Of a DNA stretch of 5,734 nt, positions 1-5,734 are shown in pieces; the stretch's first letter is position 1, and each line of letters begins with the position of its first letter. The position numbers and the translations under genes are program-made. Source of the stretch: Burkholderiales bacterium (lineage in GTDB: Bacteria; Pseudomonadota; Gammaproteobacteria; Burkholderiales; Burkholderiaceae_F); contig JAHEDN010000202.1 in assembly GCA_024641225.1 (NCBI GenBank), positions 1-5,734 on the forward strand. The letters run 5' to 3'. The notes under the pieces are model-generated. The model saw nothing but the letters and a program-made list of their open reading frames with translations. It was not told the DNA's origin and searched no databases.

Positions 1-1
1 C

Positions 2-1378
2 GCCAGCGCCTACAGCGCTGCGGGCTATGCGGTTCAGCGATTCACGCGCTGGACCCGGGCCGAGGTCACGATGCGCGATCTGTCGGCTCTGGTGCTGATC
101 GCCTTCGCCACGTCGCTGGCGGTGGCGCTGCTGCTCGGAATCACCCACGCGCTTGCCGGCACCGTCTCGCTGCGCCTGCTGCACGTGGTCTCGCTGCAGG
201 TGGTGGTGGGACAGGCGCTCGGCATGATCACCGCCGCGCCGGCGCTGCTTCTGCTGGCATCGGGCGCCTGGCGTATCGAGGCGGCGAGCACCGTGGGCCA
301 CGGCCGGCTCCGCCGTGACCTGCTGCTGTTCACGCTTGCCCTGGCTGCGCTGCTGCTGCTGATTTTCTGGTGGCGGCCGTTCGACCAGTTCCGCATGTCC
401 TACCTGCTGTTCCTGCCGATGATCGTGATCGCCACGCGCCACGGCCTGTTCGGCACGGCAGTAGCGCTGCCGCTGGTGCAACTGGGGCTGATGGCGGCGG
501 TGTCGGTCTTTGCACCGCGCGTCGCCACCGCTTTCGAGTACCAGATGCTGACGCTGGTCCTGGCGCTCACCTGCATGTACCTTGGCCTGCTCTCGTCCGA
601 GCGCGAGCGCGCGGCGAAACGGCTGGCGACGCGGGAGCGGGAACTGCGCGAGCAGCGCACCGCGCTGAGCGAGATCCAGCGCGCCGCGGCGACGGCCGAA
701 CTCTCGGCCGCGCTGGCGCACGACCTGAACCAGCCGCTGTCGGCGATCGGAACCTATGCCCGCGCGGCGCGGCTGCTGGCCGAGCGCGACGACGGCGACC
801 GCGCGAGACTGTTCCGTGCGCTCGACCAGATTGCGGGCGAGAGCGCGCGGGCCGGGCAGTACGTGCGGCGGATGCGCGACTTCTTCCGTACCGGGGCGAT
901 GCACAGCGAGCAGGTCCGGGTCGAGGATCTCGTCGAGCGTGGCCGCGCTCACCTTCGCGATCGCCTCGAGCGCGACGGAATCGCGTTCGAGACCTCGATC
1001 ACCCCCGGACTGCCTTCGCTCTGGACCGATGCGGTCCAGGTCGGCGCGGTGCTCGACAACCTGCTCGGCAACGCCTGCGATTCGCTCTCCCAGTCAAACC
1101 CGCCACGGCGCATCCGCGTGCTCGCCGCACGCCTTGAGGGCGCGCCGCGTCCGCGGCTCCGCATCAGCGTGCAGGACAACGGCCCCGGCGTGCCGGAGGA
1201 GCTTCGTCCGCAGCTCTTCAAGCCGCTTGCCACCAGCAAGCCGCACGGCATGGGGCTCGGCCTCGCACTTTCGCGCTCGATCGCCGAACGGCTCGGCGGC
1301 GGGCTTTCCTTCGACGCTTCCAGCAGCGTCACCACCTTCCATCTGGACTTGCCTATCCATGAATACCGACCCGAATGA
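2..1378 (+). CDS. Membrane-anchored sensor histidine kinase with MASE1-like input region (5' partial)
   Basis: This is the sensor of a two-component system, expected to autophosphorylate on His and pass the phosphate to the regulator encoded next. The frame is open to the left edge and the protein-like, MASE1-like membrane sequence continues upstream of the first ATG (position 71), so I treat the gene as truncated by the window and that ATG as internal. Numbering from it, hydrophobic helices lie at about 5-27, 36-65, 83-100, 112-145 and 155-175. A charged, probably coiled-coil linker (176-210) follows. The H-box is ALAHDLNQPLSAI with His217, of the FixL/TtrS-like HxLNQPL class. The ATPase domain has an N-box (LLGNACDSL, Asn334), a G1 box (DNGPGVP, 369-375) and a G2 box (GMGLGLALSRSI, from 393). 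I see no PAS domain or haem-binding region, so it is not FixL itself. All catalytic boxes are intact. The stimulus is unknown. The kinase assignment is firm; the MASE1 assignment is moderate because the N-terminus is missing. Confidence 0.9.
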   Translation, partial: ASAYSAAGYAVQRFTRWTRAEVTMRDLSALVLIAFATSLAVALLLGITHALAGTVSLRLLHVVSLQVVVGQALGMITAAPALLLLASGAWRIEAASTVGHGRLRRDLLLFTLALAALLLLIFWWRPFDQFRMSYLLFLPMIVIATRHGLFGTAVALPLVQLGLMAAVSVFAPRVATAFEYQMLTLVLALTCMYLGLLSSERERAAKRLATRERELREQRTALSEIQRAAATAELSAALAHDLNQPLSAIGTYARAARLLAERDDGDRARLFRALDQIAGESARAGQYVRRMRDFFRTGAMHSEQVRVEDLVERGRAHLRDRLERDGIAFETSITPGLPSLWTDAVQVGAVLDNLLGNACDSLSQSNPPRRIRVLAARLEGAPRPRLRISVQDNGPGVPEELRPQLFKPLATSKPHGMGLGLALSRSIAERLGGGLSFDASSSVTTFHLDLPIHEYRPE

Positions 1379-2033
1379 CGTCAATGTCGCCGGAAGCTGG
1401 GTCTACGTCGTCGAAGACGACCCGTCCGTCCGCGATTCGCTCTCGCTTCTTCTGCAGCTGCGCGGCTTCTCCACCGCCGCCTTCGACAGCGCAGAGGCCT
1501 TCCTGGAAAGCGATTCCTTCGAGCGCCCGGCCTGCGTGCTGGCCGACGTGCGCCTGCCCGGCATGTCGGGGCTCGACCTGCAGCGCAGGCTGGCCGATCA
1601 GCATGCGGCGATGCCGTTCGTGGTGATGACGGCCCATGGCGACGTCGCCACCGCGCGCACGGCGCTGCGCGACGGTGCGGTCGATTTCCTCGAGAAGCCA
1701 ATTGACGAGCAGGACCTGATCGAGGCCATCACGATCGCCCTGCGCAGCGATCACGAGCAGGTCGAGCGGGCGCGCAGCCGCGAGACCGTGCTGAGCCGCA
1801 TGCAGCGGCTGACCGAGCGCGAGCTCGAGGTTTTCGAGCGGGTGACCAACGGTTATCACAACCGTGAGATCGCCGAGGAGTTCGGCATCAGCCAGCGCAC
1901 GGTCGAGGTGCATCGCGCGCGCCTGATGGAGAAGCTGCAGGCGCGCCGGGTCGCGGACCTGTTCCGCCTGCGCTTCGAACTCGACCGGCCCGTCGCGGCG
2001 GCGCCGGCAGCAGCGGGCAGGGCGCTGCCCTGA
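1359..2033 (+). CDS. FixJ/NarL-family two-component response regulator (receiver + LuxR-type HTH)
   Basis: This 224-residue cytoplasmic DNA-binding regulator is the expected partner of the preceding kinase. The receiver domain spans about 14-128. It has the acidic pair Glu19/Asp20-Asp21 (VYVVEDDPSVRDS), phospho-acceptor Asp63 (LADVRLPGMSG), switch Thr91 (VVMTAHGD) and Lys113 in FLEKP. A linker (129-148) leads to a LuxR/GerE-type helix-turn-helix at about 149-205 (LTERELEVFERV, then NREIAEEFGISQRTVEVHRA). The EKP-IDEQDL and TERE-EVF motifs are typical of the FixJ/TtrR/TodT group. The tail (211-224) is Ala/Pro-rich and probably disordered. The start (ATG at 1359) gives the usual N-terminal length and overlaps the kinase stop by 20 bases; no clear Shine-Dalgarno precedes it, suggesting translational coupling. 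The frame stays open far upstream within the kinase gene, a high-GC artefact rather than an N-terminal extension. The family call is secure; the target genes cannot be read from the sequence. Confidence 0.95.
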   Translation: MNTDPNDVNVAGSWVYVVEDDPSVRDSLSLLLQLRGFSTAAFDSAEAFLESDSFERPACVLADVRLPGMSGLDLQRRLADQHAAMPFVVMTAHGDVATARTALRDGAVDFLEKPIDEQDLIEAITIALRSDHEQVERARSRETVLSRMQRLTERELEVFERVTNGYHNREIAEEFGISQRTVEVHRARLMEKLQARRVADLFRLRFELDRPVAAAPAAAGRALP

Positions 2034-2149
2034 GCGGAAGCCGTGCATCGCTGCGGCGACTCGCGGCGCGGCCCTCCGAGAAGAGCGAAGCCTGCGCGGC
2101 GGACGGTACGTAGCGCTGCGTAAGGCACAGCGCGAATGCCTGGGAAGCG
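2034..2149. other. GC-rich non-coding stretch with short hairpins after the response regulator
   Basis: No convincing reading frame lies here. Just before it, GGGCAG (2015-2020) and CTGCCC (2025-2030) form a 6-bp stem ending at the regulator stop codon, without a T-run. Further on, TACGTA (2107-2112) can pair with TGCGTA (2117-2122; one G-U pair) around a GCGC loop, and AGGCA (2123-2127) with TGCCT (2137-2141). These could be 3'-UTR structure of the two-component mRNA or simply the density of short dyads expected in GC-rich DNA. I assign no function. Confidence 0.3.
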
Positions 2150-2178
2150 GTGATCCCACTACAGTGAGAGTGCATATT
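2150..2178 (+). promoter_or_regulatory. Weak candidate promoter for the structured RNA region
   Basis: GTGATC (2150-2155) and CATATT (2173-2178) are separated by 17 bases and match the sigma70 -35 and -10 consensus at 3/6 and 4/6 positions. The local A+T richness (TGCATATTGATT) stands out in this GC-rich sequence. A start near 2185 would give a transcript of about 150 bases ending at the terminator. The match is weak and could be chance. Confidence 0.22.
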
Positions 2179-2184
2179 GATTGG

Positions 2185-2335
2185 CGCGGCAACGACCCTC
2201 GGGTCGGTTCCGAGCTGGTGAATGTGTCCTTTTCGGTTGGTTGCTCCCCCGGGGCAACGCGCGAACCCCCGCTGAAAGTTGGCAAGGAGCTCGCGATTCA
2301 GTCCGCATCCGGCGTGCCGGATGCGGATTTTTTTT
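2185..2335 (+). ncRNA. Candidate structured small RNA ending in an intrinsic terminator (family not recognised)
   Basis: This segment contains consecutive self-complementary elements. A hairpin with 5-bp arms CGACC/GGTCG closes a CTCG loop (2193-2206), and an alternative pairing of CTCGG with CCGAG (2198-2202 with 2210-2214) competes with it. An 8-bp stem GTTGCTCC/GGGGCAAC with one G-U pair has a CCC loop (2240-2258). A longer-range stem pairs CGCGA (2260-2264) with TCGCG (2291-2295), possibly continued by GCT/AGC (2271-2273 with 2288-2290). A strong terminator follows at 2302-2335. A pyrimidine-rich, probably single-stranded linker with CCTTTTC lies at 2228-2234. I compared it from memory with 6S RNA, SRP RNA, tmRNA, RNase P RNA and the cobalamin, TPP, FMN, SAH and manganese riboswitches and found no signature of any. 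The 5' end is a guess from a weak promoter. The alternative is that this is only the 3' UTR of the response-regulator mRNA. Confidence 0.35.
2302..2335 (+). terminator. Strong Rho-independent terminator
   Basis: A perfect 11-bp inverted repeat (TCCGCATCCGG at 2302-2312, CCGGATGCGGA at 2317-2327) encloses a 4-base CGTG loop and is followed at once by eight T's (2328-2335). There is no matching T-run on the other side, so it acts on rightward transcription only. It ends either the two-component transcript or a separate small RNA, and insulates the antiporter operon that follows. Confidence 0.92.
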
Positions 2336-2363
2336 GCCGCGCGCATCCCGGTGAAAGCCGCAA

Positions 2364-2392
2364 CTTCAGGGCGGCGGACCTGAACCTATACT
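2364..2392 (+). promoter_or_regulatory. Probable sigma70-type promoter of the antiporter operon
   Basis: TATACT at 2387-2392 matches the -10 consensus at five of six positions. TTCAGG at 2365-2370 (spacer 16) or CTTCAG at 2364-2369 (spacer 17) is a poor -35, suggesting a weak or activator-dependent promoter. It lies just after the terminator and about 38 bases before the antiporter ATG. A start near 2399 would give a leader of about 30 bases. Confidence 0.55.
2365..2384. promoter_or_regulatory. Inverted repeat TTCAGG-N8-CCTGAA across the -35/spacer (possible operator)
   Basis: TTCAGG (2365-2370) and CCTGAA (2379-2384) are perfect inverted half-sites separated by 8 bases, about 14 bases centre to centre. 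The repeat covers the -35 position and most of the spacer of the predicted antiporter promoter, where a dimeric repressor would block polymerase. Short dyads do arise by chance, and no regulator is identified; the FixJ-type regulator encoded upstream is one untested possibility. Confidence 0.3.
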
Positions 2393-2398
2393 CCGCGC

Positions 2399-2417
2399 CG
2401 GTCCGCGCCGCGGACTG
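2399..2417 (+). other. Hairpin in the predicted 5' leader of the antiporter mRNA
   Basis: GTCCGC (2401-2406) pairs with GCGGAC (2410-2415) around a GCC loop, extended by a G-U and a C-G pair to 2399/2417. It starts almost at the predicted transcription start and ends 12 bases before the ATG. Between it and the ATG there is only a poor Shine-Dalgarno (CCGGCGACG). It could stabilise the 5' end or affect initiation, but may be incidental in GC-rich DNA. Confidence 0.3.
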
Positions 2418-2429
2418 CACCCGGCGACG

Positions 2430-3506
2430 ATGCTGACCCACTTGTTCCTGTTCGTGCTCGGACTGCTTGCGCTGATCGCCGGCGCGCGCGCACTGGTGCG
2501 CGGCGCATCGAAGCTGGCGCTGGCCATTGGCGTGTCGCCGCTGGTGATCGGGCTGACCATCGTGTCGATGGGCACCAGCGCGCCCGAACTCGCGGTCTCG
2601 GTCGGCGCCTCGCTCGACGGCCGCACCGACATGGCGGTGGGCAACGTGATCGGCAGCAACATCTTCAACGTGCTGTTCATCCTTGGCGTTTCGGCGCTGG
2701 TCGCGCCGCTGGTGGTCAACGCGCAGCTGATCCGTCAGGAAGTGCCGATCATGATCGGCGCCTCGCTGCTGCTGATCGCGCTCGCTGTCGACGGCCGCAT
2801 CGGCGCCTTCGAGTCGGCGCTGCTGCTGGCGCTGCTGGCCGCCTACACCGTGTTCCTCGTCGTTCAGTCGCGGCGCGAGACGCAGGCCACGCGCGACGAG
2901 TACGCTGAAGCGCTGCCGCCCGACCGCGCCTGGGACCGGCACTGGGCGGTGCAGGTGCTGCTGGTGCTGGCCGGGCTCGTGCTGCTCGTGCTCGGCTCGG
3001 GCTGGCTGGTCGAATCTGCGGTGGCCTTCGCGCGCGCCCTCGGCGTGAGCGAACTGGTCATCGCGCTGACCATCGTCTCCGCGGGCACGTCGATGCCCGA
3101 GGTGGCCACGTCGGTGACCGCAGCGCTGAAGGGCGAACGCGACATCGCGGTGGGCAACGTGATCGGCAGCAACACCTTCAACATCCTCGGCTGCGTCGGC
3201 GCCTCGGGGCTGGCCGCGGGCGGCGGGCTGCCGGTGCCCGACGCCGCGCTTTCCTTCGACCTGTGGGTCATGCTGGCGGTGGCCTTCGCCTGCCTGCCGG
3301 TGTTCTTCACCGGCCGCGAGATCGCCCGCTGGGAAGGGGGGCTGTTCATCGGCTACTACTTCGCCTACGCCGCATTCCTCGTGCTGGCGGCGCGGCAGCA
3401 CGAGGTGCTGCCGGCGTTCTCGGCCGCGATGCTGTCGTTCGTTGTGCCGCTGACGATCGTCACGCTGCTCGTCGCCCTGCTGCGCACGCAGCGCGTCAGC
3501 CGCTGA
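2430..3506 (+). CDS. Calcium/sodium antiporter, CaCA family (YrbG-like)
   Basis: This 358-residue inner-membrane exchanger is expected to export Ca2+ in exchange for Na+. The two inverted alpha repeats that define the family are both intact. Alpha-1 (about 33-90) has GLTIVSMGTSAPELAVSVGA with Glu53, then AVGNVIGSNIFNVL (69-82). Alpha-2 (about 205-262) has IALTIVSAGTSMPEVATSVT with Glu224, then AVGNVIGSNTFNIL (240-253). The Thr/Ser and Glu of the GTS-PE motifs are the ion-ligating residues known in this family. About five hydrophobic helices precede a polar cytoplasmic loop (147-172), and five or more follow. The C-terminal helices run past the usual length of about 320-330 residues (a further hydrophobic segment at 332-351), ending in a basic tail. 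The ATG at 2430 directly precedes the first helix; the Shine-Dalgarno is weak. The mrpA-like gene begins 6 bases after the stop. Selectivity (Ca2+, and whether K+ takes part) is family inference. Confidence 0.93.
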   Translation: MLTHLFLFVLGLLALIAGARALVRGASKLALAIGVSPLVIGLTIVSMGTSAPELAVSVGASLDGRTDMAVGNVIGSNIFNVLFILGVSALVAPLVVNAQLIRQEVPIMIGASLLLIALAVDGRIGAFESALLLALLAAYTVFLVVQSRRETQATRDEYAEALPPDRAWDRHWAVQVLLVLAGLVLLVLGSGWLVESAVAFARALGVSELVIALTIVSAGTSMPEVATSVTAALKGERDIAVGNVIGSNTFNILGCVGASGLAAGGGLPVPDAALSFDLWVMLAVAFACLPVFFTGREIARWEGGLFIGYYFAYAAFLVLAARQHEVLPAFSAAMLSFVVPLTIVTLLVALLRTQRVSR

Positions 3507-3512
3507 TCGCCG

Positions 3513-5734
3513 ATGCAGGCCGCTCTGCTGCTGCCGGTGCTTGCCCTGCTGCCGTTTGCCGGCGCGGTACTTGTGCTGGCGTCGCCGAATGCGCAGCGGA
3601 TGCGCGCGGTGTCGCTCGCGGCGGCGGTGGCGGTGGCCGCGACCGCGCTGGTGCTGGCCGCCGCGCCGGCGATCTTCGTCGGCGAAGTGCTGCACTGGCG
3701 CCTCGAATGGATGCCGCAGCTCGGCCTCGCCTTCGGTTTTCGCATGGACGGCCTGGCATGGCTGTTCGCGCTGCTGATCAGTGGCATCGGCATGCTGATC
3801 GTGCTTTACGCCGCTTACTACCTGGACCCGGAAGATCCGGCAGCGCGCTTCTTCGGCTTCCTGCTGCTGTTCATGGGCGCGATGCTCGGCGTCGTGCTCG
3901 CCGACAACCTGCTGCTGCTGGTGGTGTTCTGGGAGCTGACCAGCCTGTCGAGCTTCCTGCTGATCGGCTACTGGAGCCATGCCGCGGATGCGCGCCAGGG
4001 GGCGCGAATGGCGCTGACGATCACCGGTGCCGGCGGACTGGCGCTGCTCGGCGGAGCGCTGCTGCTCGGTCAAATCGTCGGCAGCTACGACCTCGAAGTG
4101 GTGCTTGCCTCGGGCGACGTGATCCGCTCGCACCCGCTCTACCCGGTGGCGCTGCTGCTCGTGCTGGCCGGGGCCTTCACCAAGAGCGCGCAGTTTCCGT
4201 TTCACTTCTGGCTGCCGCACGCGATGGCCGCGCCGACGCCGGTCTCCGCCTATCTGCACTCGGCGACGATGGTCAAGGCCGGCGTGTTCCTGCTGGCACG
4301 CATGTACCCGGCCCTTGGCGGTTCGGAGCTGTGGTTCTGGTGCGTCGCGCCGGTGGGTCTCGCCACGCTGGTGATCGGCGCTTACATCGCCATCTTCCAG
4401 CACGACCTGAAAGGCCTGCTGGCGTACTCGACGATCAGCCACCTCGGCCTGATCACGCTGCTGTTCGGCATCGACTCGAGGCTGGCGGTCGTCGCCGCGG
4501 TATTCCACATCCTCAACCACGCGACCTTCAAGGCGTCGCTGTTCATGGCCGCCGGCATCATCGACCACGAGGCCGGCTCGCGCGACATGCGCAAGCTCAA
4601 CGGCCTGTGGAAGACCATGCCGATCACGGCGGTGCTCGGCATGGTGGCCGCGGGCGCGATGGCCGGCGTGCCGCTGCTCAACGGCTTCCTGTCGAAGGAG
4701 ATGTTCTTCACCGAGGCGGTGAGCAAGGACTTCGGCCGCTTCATGAACTGGCTGCTGCCGGCAGGCGCCTTTCTTGCCGGCGTCTTCGCGGTGGCCTACA
4801 GCGTGCGGTTCATCCACGACGTGTTCTTCAACGGCGAGCCGGTCGGACTGCCGAAGAAGCCGCACGAGCCGCCGCGCTTCATGCGCCTGCCGGTCGAGGT
4901 TCTGGTGGTGCTGTGCGTGCTGGTCGGCATCTTTCCCGGCGTGATCATCGGCCTGCTGCTGGCGGTCGGCGCGCAGGCCGCGTTGTTCGGCGGACCCTAC
5001 GCACCGCTTCCAGCGTACAAGCTGGCGATCTGGCACGGCTTCAACCTGCCGCTCGTGATGAGCATGGCGGCGACCGCGGGAGGCGTCTGGCTCTATTTCG
5101 GCCTGCAGCGGCGCGTCAACCTGCACCGGCTGGTGCGCCTGCCCGGCTGGATCCGCAGCGGCGGCCGCGAAGCGTTCCACGTGTTCACCGACGTGAAGCT
5201 GCGCACGGCACATTTCATCACCGAGACGATCGAGAACGGCAACCTGCAGCGCTACCTGTTCCTTCTCGTTGCGGTCGCACTGCTCGCCGGACTGGCACCC
5301 TGGCTGGGCGGAGATCCCGTCGCCGCGGCGACATCCGCGGCCGGAACGCCGCTGAACTTCGGCGTGGCGGCGGTATGGGCGATCGGCGTTGCCGCGGCGA
5401 TCGGCGCAGCAGTCGGCTACCGGCGGCGCCTGCTCGCGCTGGTGCTGCTCGGCGCGGTCGGGCTGGTGGTCAGCCTGACCTTCGTCTATCTGTCGGCGCC
5501 CGACCTCGCGCTGACCCAGCTGCTGGTCGAGATGGTCACGATCATCCTGATGATGCTGGCGCTGCACTGGCTGCCTGCGGAAAGCCCGCGCGAGCGGAGC
5601 CCGGTGCGGGGCGTGCGCGATCTGCTGCTCGCGATCGGTGCGGGCGCCGGCGTTGCCGCGCTGTCGTACGCGCTCCTCACCAGCAGCGCCGACTCGATCT
5701 CGCCGTACTTCCTTCGCGCGGCCGTCCCCGAGGG
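3513..5734 (+). CDS. mrpA: Na+/H+ antiporter subunit A, MrpA/MnhA/PhaA type (3' partial)
   Basis: This is the large proton-pumping-like subunit of the multisubunit Mrp Na+(K+)/H+ antiporter, an inner-membrane complex related to the NuoL/ND5 arm of complex I. I see 740 residues, with no in-frame stop, before the right edge. The N-terminal part has the MrpA signature WMPQLGLAFGFRMDGLAWLFALL (about 69-91). The antiporter core has Glu141 (VVFWELTSLSSF), Lys224 (GAFTKSAQFPFHFWLPHAM), His249/Lys255 (YLHSATMVKAG), Lys300/His310 (HDLKGLLAYSTISHLG), His332/His336 (FHILNHATFKASLF) and Lys395 (LNGFLSKEMFF). These are the known proton-path residues of MrpA/NuoL proteins, and all are present. The C-terminal region adds an MbhD/DUF4040-type segment (about 645-690; LSAPDLALTQLLVEMVTIIL, Glu673), which separates MrpA from plain NuoL. 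The start (ATG 3513) follows the antiporter stop by 6 bases with no good Shine-Dalgarno, suggesting coupled translation. The end of MrpA, or a fused MrpB domain, lies outside the window. Confidence 0.93.
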   Translation, partial: MQAALLLPVLALLPFAGAVLVLASPNAQRMRAVSLAAAVAVAATALVLAAAPAIFVGEVLHWRLEWMPQLGLAFGFRMDGLAWLFALLISGIGMLIVLYAAYYLDPEDPAARFFGFLLLFMGAMLGVVLADNLLLLVVFWELTSLSSFLLIGYWSHAADARQGARMALTITGAGGLALLGGALLLGQIVGSYDLEVVLASGDVIRSHPLYPVALLLVLAGAFTKSAQFPFHFWLPHAMAAPTPVSAYLHSATMVKAGVFLLARMYPALGGSELWFWCVAPVGLATLVIGAYIAIFQHDLKGLLAYSTISHLGLITLLFGIDSRLAVVAAVFHILNHATFKASLFMAAGIIDHEAGSRDMRKLNGLWKTMPITAVLGMVAAGAMAGVPLLNGFLSKEMFFTEAVSKDFGRFMNWLLPAGAFLAGVFAVAYSVRFIHDVFFNGEPVGLPKKPHEPPRFMRLPVEVLVVLCVLVGIFPGVIIGLLLAVGAQAALFGGPYAPLPAYKLAIWHGFNLPLVMSMAATAGGVWLYFGLQRRVNLHRLVRLPGWIRSGGREAFHVFTDVKLRTAHFITETIENGNLQRYLFLLVAVALLAGLAPWLGGDPVAAATSAAGTPLNFGVAAVWAIGVAAAIGAAVGYRRRLLALVLLGAVGLVVSLTFVYLSAPDLALTQLLVEMVTIILMMLALHWLPAESPRERSPVRGVRDLLLAIGAGAGVAALSYALLTSSADSISPYFLRAAVPE

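Noticed and set aside
756..1358. Upstream extension of the response-regulator frame by about 200 codons inside the kinase gene.
   Set aside because: The translation is Arg/Ser/Pro-rich without homology-like motifs, while the overlapping kinase frame carries the H, N, G1 and G2 boxes. The regulator's receiver domain fits a start at 1359.
1353..2285. A 310-codon minus-strand frame opposite the response regulator.
   Set aside because: The product is Arg/His/Gln-rich with no domain; it is antisense to a gene with all family motifs intact.
2185..2335. A known riboswitch or housekeeping RNA (6S, SRP, cobalamin, TPP, SAH, manganese) in front of the calcium/sodium antiporter.
   Set aside because: None of the conserved core motifs of those families is visible. 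The terminator is followed by a separate promoter for the antiporter, so a cis-acting switch for that gene is less likely, though terminator-based attenuation cannot be fully excluded.
2164..2436. A 90-codon plus-strand frame in the intergenic region.
   Set aside because: It reads straight through the strong intrinsic terminator and the antiporter promoter, has no Shine-Dalgarno and gives an unremarkable product.
2298..5567. A 1089-codon open frame on the minus strand opposite the two antiporter genes.
   Set aside because: Its product is a low-complexity string of Gln, His, Arg, Asp and Glu with no recognisable domain, the usual shadow of Leu/Ala/Val/Gly-rich membrane-protein codons in high-GC DNA. 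The plus strand over the same bases encodes two clear family members.
3513..5734. NuoL (complex I subunit) as identity of the last gene.
   Set aside because: The N-terminal MrpA-type signature and the DUF4040/MbhD-like C-terminal segment fit MrpA, and no other nuo gene is adjacent.

Overview
The window comes from a very GC-rich proteobacterial chromosome, with strong G/C bias at third codon positions. A FixL/FixJ-type two-component pair with a MASE1-like membrane sensor, next to a Gram-negative-style Mrp antiporter, suggests a beta- or gammaproteobacterium, perhaps in the Azoarcus/Thauera (Rhodocyclaceae) neighbourhood. That placement is inference from protein style only. All genes supported here are on the + strand.

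Bases 2-2033 hold a two-component system. The first gene is a membrane-anchored sensor histidine kinase cut off by the left edge. Its stop codon overlaps the start of a FixJ/NarL-type response regulator by 20 bases, so the two are almost certainly co-transcribed and co-translated.

Bases 2034-2429 have no convincing protein gene but are not empty. The first half has short GC-rich hairpins. The second half has several stable stems ending in a textbook intrinsic terminator (11-bp perfect stem, 4-base loop, eight T's; 2302-2335). It lies about 270 bases after the regulator stop, so this may be an unrecognised small RNA gene rather than only the regulator's 3' end. After it come a fair sigma70-like promoter (TATACT at 2387-2392), a 6+6 dyad across its -35/spacer, and a hairpin in the predicted 5' leader.

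Bases 2430-5734 look like an ion-homeostasis operon. A CaCA-family calcium/sodium antiporter is followed after only 6 bases by an MrpA-type antiporter subunit that runs off the right edge. This pairing suggests a coupled circuit: the CaCA protein exports Ca2+ in exchange for Na+, and the proton-driven Mrp complex expels the Na+. Whether the upstream two-component system controls this operon cannot be told from the sequence; the terminator and new promoter between them argue for separate transcription units.

I see no insertion sequence, CRISPR array, tRNA or rRNA. The one possibly undescribed element is the structured, terminator-ended stretch at about 2185-2335.
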